A stretch of 64,000 bases of DNA, taken from positions 77,556,121 through 77,620,120 of the forward strand of contig CM040421.1 of assembly GCA_022702705.1 (NCBI GenBank), in the 5' to 3' direction. The translations under genes were made by a program, and so were the position numbers. Position 1 is the stretch's first letter; each line of letters opens with the position of its first letter. This document shows, piece after piece, positions 45,124-56,657 of the stretch. The notes below the pieces were generated by a model. The model was not told where the DNA came from, did no database searches, and was given only the letters and a program-made list of their open reading frames with translations. The DNA is from Papilionanthe hookeriana x Papilionanthe teres. Its lineage: Eukaryota > Streptophyta > Magnoliopsida > Asparagales > Orchidaceae.

Positions 45124-46541
45124 TAATCACACAAAAATACATTAAGAAATTCATATCTATTTTTGATGAAATTGCACTTTAAAGAAAGTTATTTTCTTTA
45201 TTTTACTGCAGGAACGAAGATTTATAAGTGATAGAAGCAAAAAGCATGAAATGGAGCGAATTTGGATCAAAAAGGAATAAATTCATGCAAAATGAACTAA
45301 GTCGCCGACGGCGAGATCATGAGGAGAATTTATGAAGGAATTATAACTACCTCGTCGACAGCGAGCCCAAGCCCGCCGACAGCGAGATCGCGCGGTTTGA
45401 AGACCTTCTAGAAGCCCCGCTGACGGCGAGGTCGTTTCTCGCTGACGGCGAGACAGTTCAAAATGCAAATACATTGAACCTGGACGCTTTTTGAAGAGGT
45501 GTTTAAAGCATCCCTTGGACCTTTGCCTACCTTTAAAAAAAGAGGCCGAATTCTAGTGTCTGTGTGTGTCTCTGGAGTCTTAAGTGTGTCTATTTAGAGA
45601 GTCTTAATGTATCTTTAGTGAGTTAGAAGTGTGTTGTACTAGAAGGAAAAGTCAAAGGAACTTCAAGGAGTCTGCTTGGGGAAGAAATTAAGTTAAGTAT
45701 CTTTGTTTATTGTTGTTAACTTTAAATGAAATCCATGCTTTGTTTTATTCCCATGCATTCTGAGTAGTTTTCTTAGTCTTTCTCCTTGTTTAAGGAATTA
45801 TGTGAATTGATGAAATTAAATAGAAGTGCCTAATATATTAAAATAAGTTGTGAAAATTTTTACTTAAAACATAATTTACTTTCAATCTGGCTAATTGATT
45901 TGTTAAAATATGTTGAATTATCAACTATAGTAAAAATTACATCCAATATTCAGTGAAGTCAAAAGCCTTGAAGGAGGGTGCAAATAAATAGGGAAATATT
46001 ATTTAGCCGACGTAGAATCGGACATTTTAGTGTGACAGTACTAAAATATTCAATTTGGTCCTATTGTTTGAGAGCCGAAGTGTAGATGTTAGCCCTCGTG
46101 TGAGGGGAACGTGGAGCTCAAGTGGCAGCCGCATCCTCCCAAATCTAGCCGCAGTATCTCGCAATCAAACATAGGATTAGTCAATATTCTTTGCACCTGG
46201 ACCAAAGGGTAAAGAATAAGAATGCTCATATTTGTCATAATACAATTCAAAAATTCTATTTAGATTCATCATTCACTTAATTTTCTAAAAACAAGGAGAA
46301 GGATACTTTTTCTGAATTATTTAAATCAACTTTATTTCAAGCATTAGTTTACTTTAGTTGCTGTAGTTACTTACAATTTTCGATTACTATATTAGTAAGT
46401 AATTCTTTTAAATTTTAACTGATACACATCCGTTAAAAACTTCCCGTGGGATCGATAACCGTGACTCCACTAGAGCCCCGTATTACTCGATACGATACGT
46501 ATACTCGCGTAGAATCCACATTAAACATTCCATCATAAAAT

Positions 46542-46590
<49 letters not shown>

Positions 46591-46654
46591 GCGGGATCAA
46601 GTTTTTGGTGATGTTGCTATTAACATAATTTGCAAACATATAAAAAGTGGGTCA
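45124..46654 (+). mobile_element. 5' LTR of Athila element 2
   Basis: 1531 bp, starting TAATCAC (the TG of the 3' LTR mutated) and ending GGGTCA just before the PBS. The U3 palindrome module is at 45301-45452. The TATA box is lost: CTTTAAAAAAAG at 45530-45541 where the 3' LTR has CTATAAATAG. The U5 block GGGATCGATAACC with GACTCCACTAGAGCCC lies at 46449-46478, an (AT)n run at about 46543-46586. A second, older LTR end plus PBS-like sequence (GGGATCAAGTTTTTGGTG) lies at 46593-46610. Confidence 0.93.
45301..45452. promoter_or_regulatory. U3 palindrome module, element 2 5' LTR
   Basis: Five units of the CTCGCCGACGGCGAG type: 45301-45315, then 45351-45365 with 45372-45386 (6-bp gap), then 45416-45430 with 45438-45452 (7-bp gap). 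The first pair has GACAGCGAG ends and the second GACGGCGAG ends. The module lies just upstream of the TATA position. Confidence 0.75.
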
Positions 46655-46660
46655 AGTTTT

Positions 46661-46678
46661 TGGCGCCGTTGCCGGGGA
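46661..46678 (+). other. Primer binding site of element 2 (tRNA-Asp)
   Basis: TGGCGCCGTTGCCGGGGA, complementary to the 3' end of plant tRNA-Asp, as in Athila elements, starting six bases after the LTR end. Confidence 0.93.
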
Positions 46679-46730
46679 AGTAAAAAAATTATTTACTAGA
46701 GTAACAGACTATTTTGTTTTATAAAATTGT

Positions 46731-46820
46731 ATGCGAAAATTTGGAAACGAAAATTTAATACCTTACGATTCAGAATTAGAGCGTACAATTAAAAGAATTA
46801 GAAAAAAAGAGAAATTATAA
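46731..46820 (+). CDS. Short upstream ORF between PBS and gag, element 2
   Basis: 29 codons (MRKFGNEN, then LIPYDSELERTIKRI, then a lysine-rich end), with its stop 11 bp before the gag ATG and in a different frame. The middle is nearly identical to the uORF at 15250-15321 of element 1, although the surrounding leader has diverged. It could control gag translation, or be a detached piece of the gag N-terminus. Confidence 0.5.
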   Translation: MRKFGNENLIPYDSELERTIKRIRKKEKL

Positions 46821-46831
46821 ATTTAACGCAA

Positions 46832-48364
46832 ATGGCAAATATTCCTGAAAATGAAAATATCCATCAACAGAGACCATTACGAGATTATGCTAATCCTACA
46901 TTAGATGAAATTCATTTAACTATTCAAAACTCTGATGTAGCTGCTAATTCATTTGAACTTAAACCTGCAATTATTCAAATGGTACAAAACAATCAATTTA
47001 GTGGCTCACCTGCTGAAGATCCTAATTTACATCTTGCTAGTTTTTTAGAACTAGGTGCTACTTTCAAATATGAAGGAATATCTAACGATGCTATTAGACT
47101 TAGAATTTTTCCATTTTCTTTGAGAGATAAGGCTAAAATGTGGTTAAATTTGTTAGCACCTGGATCTATTAAAACTTGGGGAGAGTTATCACAAAAATTT
47201 CTATCCAAATATTTTCCACCATCTAAAACTACTAAGCTTAGAAATGATATAACTTCTTTTAGTCGATTTGATGGAGAATCAATATATGAAGCTTGGGAGA
47301 GATTTAAAGAACTTCTTAGGAAATGCCCACATCATGTGTTACCAGATTGGTTAATTATTCAAACTTTCTATAATGGATTAGTAGGATCTTTAAGATCAAT
47401 CATCGATGCTGCTGCTGGAGGATCATTAATGTCAAAACCATTTGATGAAGCCTATGCACTAATCGAAGAAATGACAACCAATAATTTTCAATGGCCTCGT
47501 CGATAGAATGAATCGAAAAAGATAGCTAGTATTCATGAAAATGATGCAATATCTATGTTAGCTTCGCAAATCGCTGCTATATCTAAAAAATTAGATCATT
47601 TTGGAATGAATTACTCTCCAAATATATTAGAAGAAAATTCATCTGGACAACTTATAGAATCCCAATCTCATTATGAAACTATAAATGCAATTAATAACAT
47701 ACCCAATAATCCTTATGCGAATTATTATAATCCTAGATGGATAAATCATCCTAATTTTAATTGGAATAATAACACAACTAGTCAACCATGGATGAATAAC
47801 ATAACACAACCATTAGGAAATCCCTCTAATCAAGGAAATTCTAATTATAAACCTAATTATCCACCTGGATTTAATAATAATAACCCACAATTTAAAGATA
47901 AGAAATTATCTATAGAAGAATTAATATTAAATATGGGTCAACATTTACAAAATCAAGGAAATCAATTACAAATACAAGGAAACCAATTACAAAATCAAGG
48001 AGCAGCTATTAAAAATATTGAAACTCAACTTAGACATATCGCTACCGCACTTAATAATATAATACCTGGAACATTTCCTAGTAATGTGGAAATAAATCCC
48101 AAAGACAAGGGAAAGGAACAAATTAAAGTGATACAATTACGAAGTGGAAAAGATTTAGAACCTCGAATTCAGAAAGAACTTGAAAGTCAAAAAGAGGAAG
48201 TGGAAATTAAAAAGAAAAAAAATCAACAAGATCCAAACTTAAAAATACATTTAATACCAATGAAAATTTCTATTAAAAAACCTCCACCACCATTTCCTCA
48301 ACGACTAATTCAACATAAAAAAGATAAACAATTTGCTAAATTCCTTGAAATTCTAAAGAATTAA
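46832..48364 (+). pseudogene. Gag polyprotein of element 2 (one internal stop)
   Basis: ATG at 46832 after the uORF. The first 224 codons are open to a TAG at 47504; the same frame continues to a stop at 48362, so a single stop splits an otherwise intact gag of about 510 residues. The capsid-like core is LHLASFLELGATFKYEG, AIRLRIFPFSLRDKAKMWLN, TWGELSQKFLSKYFPPSKTT, EAWERFKELLRKCPHHVLPD and WLIIQTFYNGLVGSLRSIID. The second half is asparagine-rich (NNPYANYYNP), then a Q/N helix with three repeats of NQGNQLQ, then a lysine-rich tail with IQLRSGKDLEPR. No zinc knuckle. Gag would form the particle and package RNA. Confidence 0.92.
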
Positions 48365-49033
48365 ACAATAAATATTCCTTTCGTAGAAGCTTTAGAACAT
48401 ATGCCAAACTATGTAAAATTCATGAAAGATATTCTAAATAAAAAAAGAAAATTTACCGATAATGAAATGGTCGCACTTAGTGAAGAGTGTAATGCTATTA
48501 TTCGAAAAAGCTTCCGAAAAATTAAAAGATCCCGGTAGTTTCACTATACCCCGAGTTATCGGAGAAAAATTCTATGGAAAAGCTTTGTGCGACTTAGGAG
48601 CAAGCATCAATCTAATGCCTCTATCAATTTTTAAAAGATTAGGATTGGGAGAAATTTCACCTACTTCAATAACTCTTCAGCTAATCGATCGTTCGTTACA
48701 TATCCTAAGGGAGTTATTGAAGATGTATTAGTAAAAGTGGACAAATTTATCTTCCCCGTAGATTTTATTGTTTTAGATATGGAAGAAGATAAAGAAATTC
48801 CTATCATTTTATGAAGACCATTTTTAGCCACCGGAAAAGCTATGATTCATGTTCGTAAAGGAGAATTAACTATGAGAGTAAATGACCAAAAAGTAACTTT
48901 TAATATTGCTAAATCAATGAAATATCCTGCGCTAGAAAAAGATGATGAGTGTTTTCGAATAGAAGTACTCGATCATTTACAAAAAGAACATTTTAAGGAA
49001 TATTATGAAGAAAAATTAGAAAAAAAATACTGA
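48365..49033 (+). pseudogene. Aspartic protease region of element 2
   Basis: IPFVEALEHMPNYVKFMKDI precedes the protease. GEKFYGKALCDLGASINLMP (near 48565-48620) carries the intact DLGA active-site box. A frameshift at about 48510 and another near 48690 break the frame. The motif LGRPFLATG is interrupted by a TGA in place of GGA at about 48814. The piece 48842-49033 (MIHVRKGELTMRVNDQKVTF) is the end of the domain. It would cleave the Gag-Pol polyprotein. Confidence 0.85.
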
Positions 49034-50190
49034 ATTAATTGAAAAAGCCGATATAAATGAAGAACTAGATTATATTCAAGAGAAATTTGAATTTTTGGAT
49101 AACACAGAAAACTCTGAAAAAAATATAGTTCCATCGATTATTAAACCTCTTGAACTTGAGTTAAAAATGTTACCTAATCATTTGAAATATGCTTATTTAG
49201 GTAATTCTTCAACTTTACTAGTTATTATTTCATCTGAATTAAATGAATCTCAAGAACAAAAACTTTTAGATACATTAAAAAAAAATAAGAAAATTTTTGG
49301 TTGGACTTTAGCATATATTAAAGAAATTAGTCCTTCAATCTGTATGCAAAAAATTATTTTAGATAATGAACATAAGCCTAAAGCAGATCCGTAAAGGAGA
49401 TTAAATCCGATAATGAAAGAAGTAGTCAAAAAGAAAATTTTAAAATGGTTAGATAATGGTATTATATATCCTATTTCTGACAGTGCTTGGGTAAGCCCAA
49501 TTCACTGTGTGCCTAAGAAAGGAGGAGTGACCGTCAAAGCTAATGAAAATAATGATTTGATCCCTATAAGACAAGTTACTAGATGGCAAATATGTATTGA
49601 TTATAGAAAATTAAACACAGCCACCAGAAAGATCACTTCCCTTTACCATTTCTAGACTCGTATGTTAGATAGATTAGCCGGACATAAATATTTTTGTTTC
49701 TTAGCTGGATATACCGGTTATCATCAAATACAAATTTCTCCTAAGATCAAGAGAAAACTACATTTACTAGTCCTTATGGAACTTTCGCTTTTCGAAGAAT
49801 GCCTTTTGGATTATGTAATGCACCTGCAACATTTTAGAGATGTATGATGTCTATATTTAGTAAATTAATTGATAATGAAATAGAAGTATTTATGGATGAT
49901 TTCTCCGTATTTGGAACAACATTTGACACATGCTTAAATCATCTTGAAAAAGTTTTCAAGTATGCGAGAAAACTAATTTAGTTCTTAATCGGGAGAAATG
50001 TCAATTTATGGTTACAAAGCGCATTGTATTAGGGCATAAAATTTCGGAAAAGGCATGGAAGTAGACCTCGCAAAAATTCAAGTTATACTAAATTACCACC
50101 TCCAACTACTGTGAAAAGAGGTAAGAAGTTTTCGGGACATGCTGGATTCTATAGACGTTATATTAAAGATTTTTCAAAAATTACTAAACC
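49034..50190 (+). pseudogene. Reverse transcriptase domain of element 2 (FMDD box intact)
   Basis: Linker with LKMLPNHLKYAYLGNSSTLL (49095-49394). Fingers: KWLDNGIIYPISDSAWVSPI, PKKGGVT and WQICIDYRKLNTAT (49413-49655). Palm: YTGYHQIQISP, then a frameshifted stretch, then IEVFMDDFSVFGTTFDTCLN (about 49880-49940) with both catalytic aspartates. Thumb: FSGHAGFYRRYIKDFSKITK near 50130. At least five frameshifts or stops divide it. Confidence 0.9.
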
Positions 50191-50690
50191 TCTATGCCAA
50201 CTTTCGAAAAGGACAAGAAATTTGAATTTACAATCGAATGTCCGAATGCTTTCGAATTATTAAAAAATAAATTAATTACAAGACCTATAATAGTTTCACC
50301 TAATCGGGAGAAACCATTTGAGCTTATGTATGATGCTAGTGATTATGCTATAGGAGCAGCTTCGGGCAAAGATATGATAAGATTTTCAAAGTTATATACT
50401 ATGCTAGTAAAACTCTAAATGATGCTGAAATAAATTATACTGTTACTGAAAGAGAATTATTAGCAGTTGTATATGCTTTTAATAAATTTTGATATTATCT
50501 AATAGAAACTAAATGTATTGTAAATACTGATCATTCTGCTCTAAAGTATTTAATGCAAAAGAAAGATTCTAAACCAAGATTAATTAGATGGATATTATTA
50601 ATGTAAGAATTTGATTTTGAGATCGTTAACAAAAAGGGAACTGATAATCAAATTGCAGATCATTTATCAAGATTAGAAAATCATAAATTA
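50191..50690 (+). pseudogene. RNase H domain of element 2
   Basis: ELMYDASDYAIGAASG near 50320 holds the first Asp. After a shift, INYTVTERELLAVVYAFNKF holds the Glu, CIVNTDHSALKYLMQKK the next Asp, and KKGTDNQIADHLSRLENH the last one. Stops at about 50491 and 50605 interrupt it. Confidence 0.88.
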
Positions 50691-52110
50691 TCTGATACTG
50701 ATAATGAAAATTTAGACAGTTTCCCTGATGAACAACTTTATAATATAAATGAGTGGAAATTACCTTGGTATGCTGATATAGTAAATTATATTGTAAGTGA
50801 CATTTTACCACCTATGTTAAATTTACAACAACAGAAAAAATTCATTCATGATACTAAAACATACTTTTGGGATGAACCATACTTATATAATCAATGTAAG
50901 GATTTAATTATTGAAGATGCGCATCGTATGAAGAAACCGAACCAATCATTCAAAAATGTCATGACTCGATTTTGGAGGACATTTCGGATCGTATAAAACC
51001 GCATATAAAATTCTACAATCTAGATTCTACCGGCCTACTCTATTTTGAGATGTATACAAATATATAAAAACCTGCGATAAATGCCAAAGAGTAGGAAACA
51101 TATCAAGAAAAATGAAATGCCTCCGAATTTTATATTAGAAGTCGAAATTTTTGATGTTTGGGGATTAGATTTCATGGGACCTTTTATTCCTTCATTTGGA
51201 AACTCATATATATTAAGAAGTTGTCGATTATGTTTCCAAATGGATCGAAGCACAAGCTTTACCTAGGTGTGATGCTAAAAGTGTTTCAAAATTTTTAATG
51301 AAAAATATTTTTACTAGATTTGGAATGCCGAGAGTGATTATCACTGACGGAGGAACTCATTTTAAAAATAAATATATTCACAAACTAGTAGAAAAATATA
51401 ATATTATGCATAAGATATCAATCGCTTATCATCCACAAACTAAATGGATTAACTGAAGTTTCTAATCGAGAGATTAAGCGTATATTAGAGAAGTCTCGTA
51501 AACCCTAATAGATTAGACTCGGTCTATAAGACTAGACACTCGCATTATGGGCATACAGGATCGCTTATAAAACTCCGATCGGAATGACTCCTTATAGGCT
51601 TATATATGGAAAAACTCGCCACTTACTAGTTAATTAGAACATAAAGCATATCGGGCGATTAAAGAATTTAATTATAATATGAAAGAAGTCGGTGAGAAGA
51701 GATTGTTGCAATTAAATGAATTGGAAGAATTAAGGAATGAATCATATGATAATGACAGGATTTATAAAGAAAGGATGAAATTATGGCATGATCGTAAGAT
51801 TAATCGTAGAAATTTTGAACCGGACAAGAAGTTTTGCTATATAATACTAGATTGAAATTATTTCCTAGGAAATTGAAATCTTGATGGTTAGGACCTTTCA
51901 CCATAACTCAAATATTTTCATATGGAACTATAGAAATTGAAGATCCAAATACAGGACATAGATTTAAGGTAAACGGACATAGATTAAAACCTTAGTTCGA
52001 AAGTAGAAGACCAAATTTTAAAGAGGTTTTAATGATTAGTCAACAGGATTACTAACTGAAATTAGGTCTGGCTGACGACGTTAAACCAAGCGCTTTATGG
52101 GAGGCAACCC
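50691..52110 (+). pseudogene. Integrase and pol C-terminus of element 2
   Basis: The linker NEWKLPWYADIVNYIVSDIL leads into a badly damaged zinc-binding part (50880-51110). The core retains EIFDVWGLDFMGPFIPSFGN near 51140-51200 (first Asp), ITDGGTHFKN near 51337 (second Asp) and LTEVSNREIKRILE near 51449 (Glu) in three different frames. The C-terminal region has KLFPRKLKS, YGTIEIEDPNTGHRFKVNGH and ADDVKPSALWEATHSS, matching element 1 (9963-10433). Confidence 0.85.
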
Positions 52111-52521
52111 ATAGTAGTCTTTTATTTTTAATTATCTACAAATTAGTGAGTCTATATTATTAAAACAAATCTTACTACTCAAATTTTTAATTAGAATCAT
52201 CACAAATTCGAACTTATACGATGAGATCGAAAATATTCGGACCGCAGCGAAAATCGGAGATTTTTACGAATCTCGCCGACAGCGAGCTCGAGCCCGCTGA
52301 CAGCGAGATCGTGTGCCATGATTTAATTCGGTTTTATAACTAGCTCGCCGACGGCGAGAAACTTCCTGCCGACGGCGAGGCAGTTGAAATTTTGGTTTTT
52401 TAAGAATTTTCGTGCGGTTTTGGACGATTCTAAGCCATTTTTTGCAGGAAATTATCCCAAATTCAATTTTACACTGTTTTCTTCATTAGAAACGACTAGA
52501 GACCAATCCTTTCAATCCGAA
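52111..52521 (+). promoter_or_regulatory. Leader of the first 3' ORF with a four-palindrome module
   Basis: CTCGCCGACAGCGAG (52272-52286) and CCCGCTGACAGCGAG (52293-52307), 6 bp apart, are followed after 36 bp by CTCGCCGACGGCGAG (52344-52358) and CCTGCCGACGGCGAG (52365-52379), also 6 bp apart. CAGTTGAAAT follows, as CAGTTCAAAA follows the LTR module. The arrangement copies the U3 module (45351-45452) in number, order of subtypes and spacing. The remainder of the leader is noncoding. Confidence 0.75.
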
Positions 52522-53685
52522 ATGGCCACCAAACTCTTATAAACCACAAAAACTGAAGTTTTCAACCGAAGAAAATTCGTCGCTCCGGAGGCAGCAACGT
52601 ATCTTCAACAAAGGCTTCGATGAAGAAAAGACTTATTAAAGAAAGGGGATTTGTCAACAGAGGAGTAGAGAATTCCACCACAAAAATCGAAGAAATGATC
52701 GCACAACGGCATCGGGAGGTATTTTGTTATACGACATCCGCCGTAGTTATTCCAAAGTAGTTAAAGAGTTTTACTCTAATCTACATGCGATCAACAATGG
52801 GAATGTCTACGTCAGAGGAAGATGGGTAACGTTTACTCCTTCAAGGGTAAATGAATTATTTTCTATAGAGAATACCTCTGTTTGTCATTATTCCAACTTT
52901 CAGTGCCTTTAAGATACAATATAAACGAGATCTATAGTATACCCGACCGACGAACCCGATGATCGAGAGTTACGCGAAGACGGGTATGTCGGCTTTTCGC
53001 ATCACTTCTTAACCCCGTCTCGAAGCATCGGCATTTCTTTATCTCATCAAAATTATTACCTACTATGAGGGTAAATAAAGTTTCAAAGGAATGCGTTATA
53101 TTAAACTATTGTATTCAAATCGGACTACCTATCGATGTCGGATCAATAATAAGTAAAGTCTCGCATCGGGATCGATCGTGCATGGGTCGGCTCATGGACT
53201 CGGACACCCGTCGACTATATTTGCTTTATGCAGCAAGTACCAAGTTTCTTATGAGGTTTGGGAAAAGTACTTTTGCCATGGAAATCACTCGATCCTACTG
53301 GATATGTTTCCAACTTTGGATAACAATGATGAGATTACCATTATTTCGACGAGCATCACGTAACAATCCTTTAGCAAGGCCCCTTACTGATAAAACAAAT
53401 TTCATTCTGAAGAATATTAAAGGATTAGAGAAAGAATTGCAAAATGTGATGAATTCCATCGACAATATCTCTGATATGTTTGATCACATTGACTAGAGGA
53501 CAAAGGAGCACTTTGATCATACTGGATATCTAGAGGCCAGTTTTATTCAATTACTGAGACAGAAAGGGTGGATTAATGAAGAATCTACCGCGAATTCTCT
53601 TTCGTGCCTTTCTACAATTTATTTCATGCACTCGCGTCCCATCGGGAATATCAGAGAGGATGATAGTTCAGACACTGAAGAGTAG
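52522..53685 (+). pseudogene. First 3' ORF of element 2 (plant-specific env-position protein), broken
   Basis: ATG at 52522 (MATKLL..). Stops and shifts occur from the start, but the order of motifs is clear: RRKFVAPEAATYLQQR, VVKEFYSNL near residue 75, NVYVRGRWVTFTPSRVNELF, CVILNYCIQIGLPIDVGSII, then a coiled-coil-like stretch KNIKGLEKELQNVMNSIDNI, a stop, and GWINEESTANSL with an acidic end DDSSDTEE at 53685. It belongs to the same plant-specific domain as the next ORF, but is clearly diverged from it. So the element carries two paralogous 3' proteins. Function unknown. Confidence 0.75.
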
Positions 53686-54572
53686 AAAAGATTTCTATTT
53701 TATGTCATATATTTGTGTATATATGTTTTGATTTGGATATAGGTTTTTTTATGAGTCGAAACTTTGATTTGATCATCTCATATTTAATGAGATTATATGT
53801 AATTGTTATGTCTCAGCATTTAGAGTGTTGTGGTGTGGATTGTGATGCTGAGTATTATGGATTTGAACATTTAAGTTAAGTATGTTGTTAAGTAGTTAGT
53901 ATGAAGTTTGTAAGTCTCATGGATTTCATATATAAAGTTATATTGTTTGTGTTGTGTGAACTTTTTGTGAGTATAAGTATCTAATCTTCATACTATTATT
54001 AAATTAAGTGATCTGAAGATTGATTAAGGGCAAATCGAGGTTGAAAATGATCGACGAATTTTAAAAATTTAAAAATTTTGGGATCTCGCCGACAATCGAG
54101 AAAACCCCGCCGACAACGAGACCGAGCTCGCAGACGGCGGATTTTTCCCGAAACTTTTGCCTTATCAAATTAATTAGCTCGCCGACGGCGAGAAAAATCT
54201 CGCCGACAGCCGAGATCGCGAAAAGACCTATATTTCGACTACCAACCAACACTATTCATCATCCCCTTCCTCAAAACTTCAAAAAAACCGACCTAGTAGC
54301 TTCGAGAGATCTTGGATTCGAGGCGATTTCAACACTTTTTGACACCGGATTTCATCTTCCCTTGGTAAGAGCTTCACTCCTATGCAAAAATTTTTTATTT
54401 TCACCATGGATTTCTTCTACATTGGGAAATTTTGAAAAATTTTGAAATGTGGAGAAAATACTTGGAAGAATTTCATGAAAATTGATTTAAATGGATTTTA
54501 GATGTTGTAGGAAGCCTTATTAGTAATATTTGGGAGTTTAGTTAAATTTTTTGCAAATTTCACAGATTGAAA
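53686..54572 (+). promoter_or_regulatory. Leader of the second 3' ORF with a palindrome module
   Basis: Palindromic units of the CTCGCCGACGGCGAG type: 54085-54100 and 54106-54120 (5-bp gap), 54127-54141 (6-bp gap), then after 36 bp 54178-54192 and 54199-54214 (6-bp gap). The module lies about 360 bp upstream of the ORF start, the same distance as in element 1. The rest is AT-rich and noncoding. It matches the older Athila fragment at 3611-3881 plus 17078-17480. Confidence 0.7.
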
Positions 54573-55755
54573 ATGGCTCCACGACAAAAGCGATGGATAG
54601 ATTACGACGAAACCCGATTCATAAATGCAAGAGCGCAAACTCGATACTATCAAAACATACAAGCCAGAATATGCATTCAAGATCGAGTTTTCAAGAATCC
54701 TGGAGGAGAAGTTGAGCGAATCATTAAAGAACGAGGATGGCAAAATTTCTGTTTCCTGACCAACAGAGCCGCTGTAGAAGTGGTAAAGGAATTTTATATG
54801 AACTTAACACAGTCAAGATGCACCTGCTAAGGTTAGAGGATTTTTGTGGGATTCAAAGCTCGCTAGAATAAACGCTTATTACGAAGTTAGAGACACCTAC
54901 ACCAGCGAGTATGAAACTTTTGGAACTATGGAAGGACCACTAGAAGAGGTGATCAACTTTCTCACTGATGGGAAAGACGTCTGGAAGATAAAGCAGCGAG
55001 AACGGGTAAACTTCCCTCTTTCTATGTTAAATGCAACATCTAAACCCTGGCATTATTTTATTTGTTCTACTTTGTTACCTACCTACCACCATCGTGAGGT
55101 AACAAGAGATGAGAAGCGCTTCCGAATTTCGTATTCGTAACCAAAAGAGTATTAATGTGGGAAGTGTAATTTATAAGAATATATTAGCCACCTCAAGAAA
55201 TGAAAGTGGAGGAGGACTAGGACATCCCGGTCATATTTATGCACTCGCCAATTATCCGGGGTAGAGGCAAGAGATGACGAGGAATGGGTCGAACCTATGA
55301 AACCCATTACTCGTGCTAATATAAAGAAATATGAATCCCACGAAGGATGGAGATCTCGGGACAAGGGATTATGTACCCTCTTCAAGTAGAGATGTACCCT
55401 CTACTAGTTATGAACCCCTCGCACACCACTCCTACCCTTCAAGATCCGAGGAATGAGTTGACCCCGAGTAGAAAGAGTTTTGAGCAATTTGGAGAAAATA
55501 TGGAAAGAAGATTCGAGCATATAGACCAAAGGATCGGAGGCTTGGAAAGAAGACACGATTATGATAATGAATATCTCCAATGACATTCGAATACAAAATT
55601 GCATACTATGAGGCCGAACGTCGATATAGGAGCGGTGATTTAGATGTTGTCTTTCCCGAGTGTCCCCGCTATACACAAGCATCTACACTGCTCGACCTTC
55701 TCGACTCGGAGATCGTGGAGATGATATAGCCTGGGATTTTGATGCAGAACATTAG
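54573..55755 (+). pseudogene. Second 3' ORF of element 2 (plant-specific env-position protein), broken
   Basis: ATG at 54573 (MAPRQKRW..) with a basic start. WQNFCFLTNRAAVEVVKEFY is at about residues 55-75. After a shift come ARINAYYEV, EEVINFLTDGKDVWKIKQRE, TSKPWHYFICSTLLP and NVGSVIYKNI. The coiled coil is FGENMERRFEHIDQRIGGLE. The end is GDLDVVFPECPRYTQA and GDDIAWDFDAEH at 55755. It is the clear counterpart of 7080-8236 in element 1 (KAWHYFIST, FPTCPRY). Three or more frameshifts. No membrane segment is seen, so an envelope-like role is not supported. Confidence 0.82.
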
Positions 55756-56252
55756 AGCCTTTTTTTAGTTTGTTTAGATTTATTGTTATTTTGGAAACTT
55801 TATTATTCTGTGTGTAATTATTCTGTACTTTTTGTGGACTGTGGATGTTGGTATGTTTGCTTATGCTATGTTGTTAGTGTTTTTATGTGTGTTAAATTAG
55901 TTTGCAATTTTTTTTTTAGATAGGATGTTAGTCTTTCTTTAATGTGTTGTTTAAGTTTTTATAAGTTATGAACTTTTAATATTGTTTAGATTGTTTTAAT
56001 ATGTTTTAAAGTAGGTTAATTGATTGTATGTGTAGTAATAGATTAAGTTTCATTTGATACTTATTTTAAAATTTAATCCCTGCACTTTCTTTTAAATACT
56101 ATATGTAGAAGAATACTAACAAGACAGTGTTCCGTAAGTAATGGAAAAGCCCGCAAAAATTTCAAAGAAAAGAAATACCTAAAGCTCAAAGGTATGATGA
56201 ACTTTACTATATACTTTCCCTTTTCACTATTTAAGTATAGATAGAAAAATTT

Positions 56253-56266
56253 AAGTTTGGGGAAGG
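56253..56266 (+). other. Second polypurine-tract-like sequence of element 2
   Basis: AAGTTTGGGGAAGG, preceded by TTT as at the real PPT. Conserved with 6602-6616 of element 1 at nearly the same distance from the LTR. Confidence 0.5.
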
Positions 56267-56657
56267 TAAAAATACAAATTTAATTATTAAATTGTTCTCA
56301 ATTTCTATTTTCAAAAATTATTATCAAATGATTTTCTATAGTAGTTTTTCAATTCAATAAACATGAATTACTTTATTTAATTATTATAGAAAGTTAAATA
56401 AATTGTTTCTAGTAATTCAATTAATTAATGGAATAAGATATTTGGTTAAAAGGAATAAGAATATAGTAAACTATTTAAAGTAAGGAAAACTATATTCTAA
56501 AATTGAAATTCTTAAGTATTTAAGTGAAAAGAAAAGATTGAAACTCAATGAAGTAAAGGCTATGAAATATATATAAGCAAGGAAATATTTTAAGTTTCAA
56601 ATTTAGGAAGAGAAATTGAAGTTCAAAATTATTAACAGGCTATCCAGATACAGTAAT

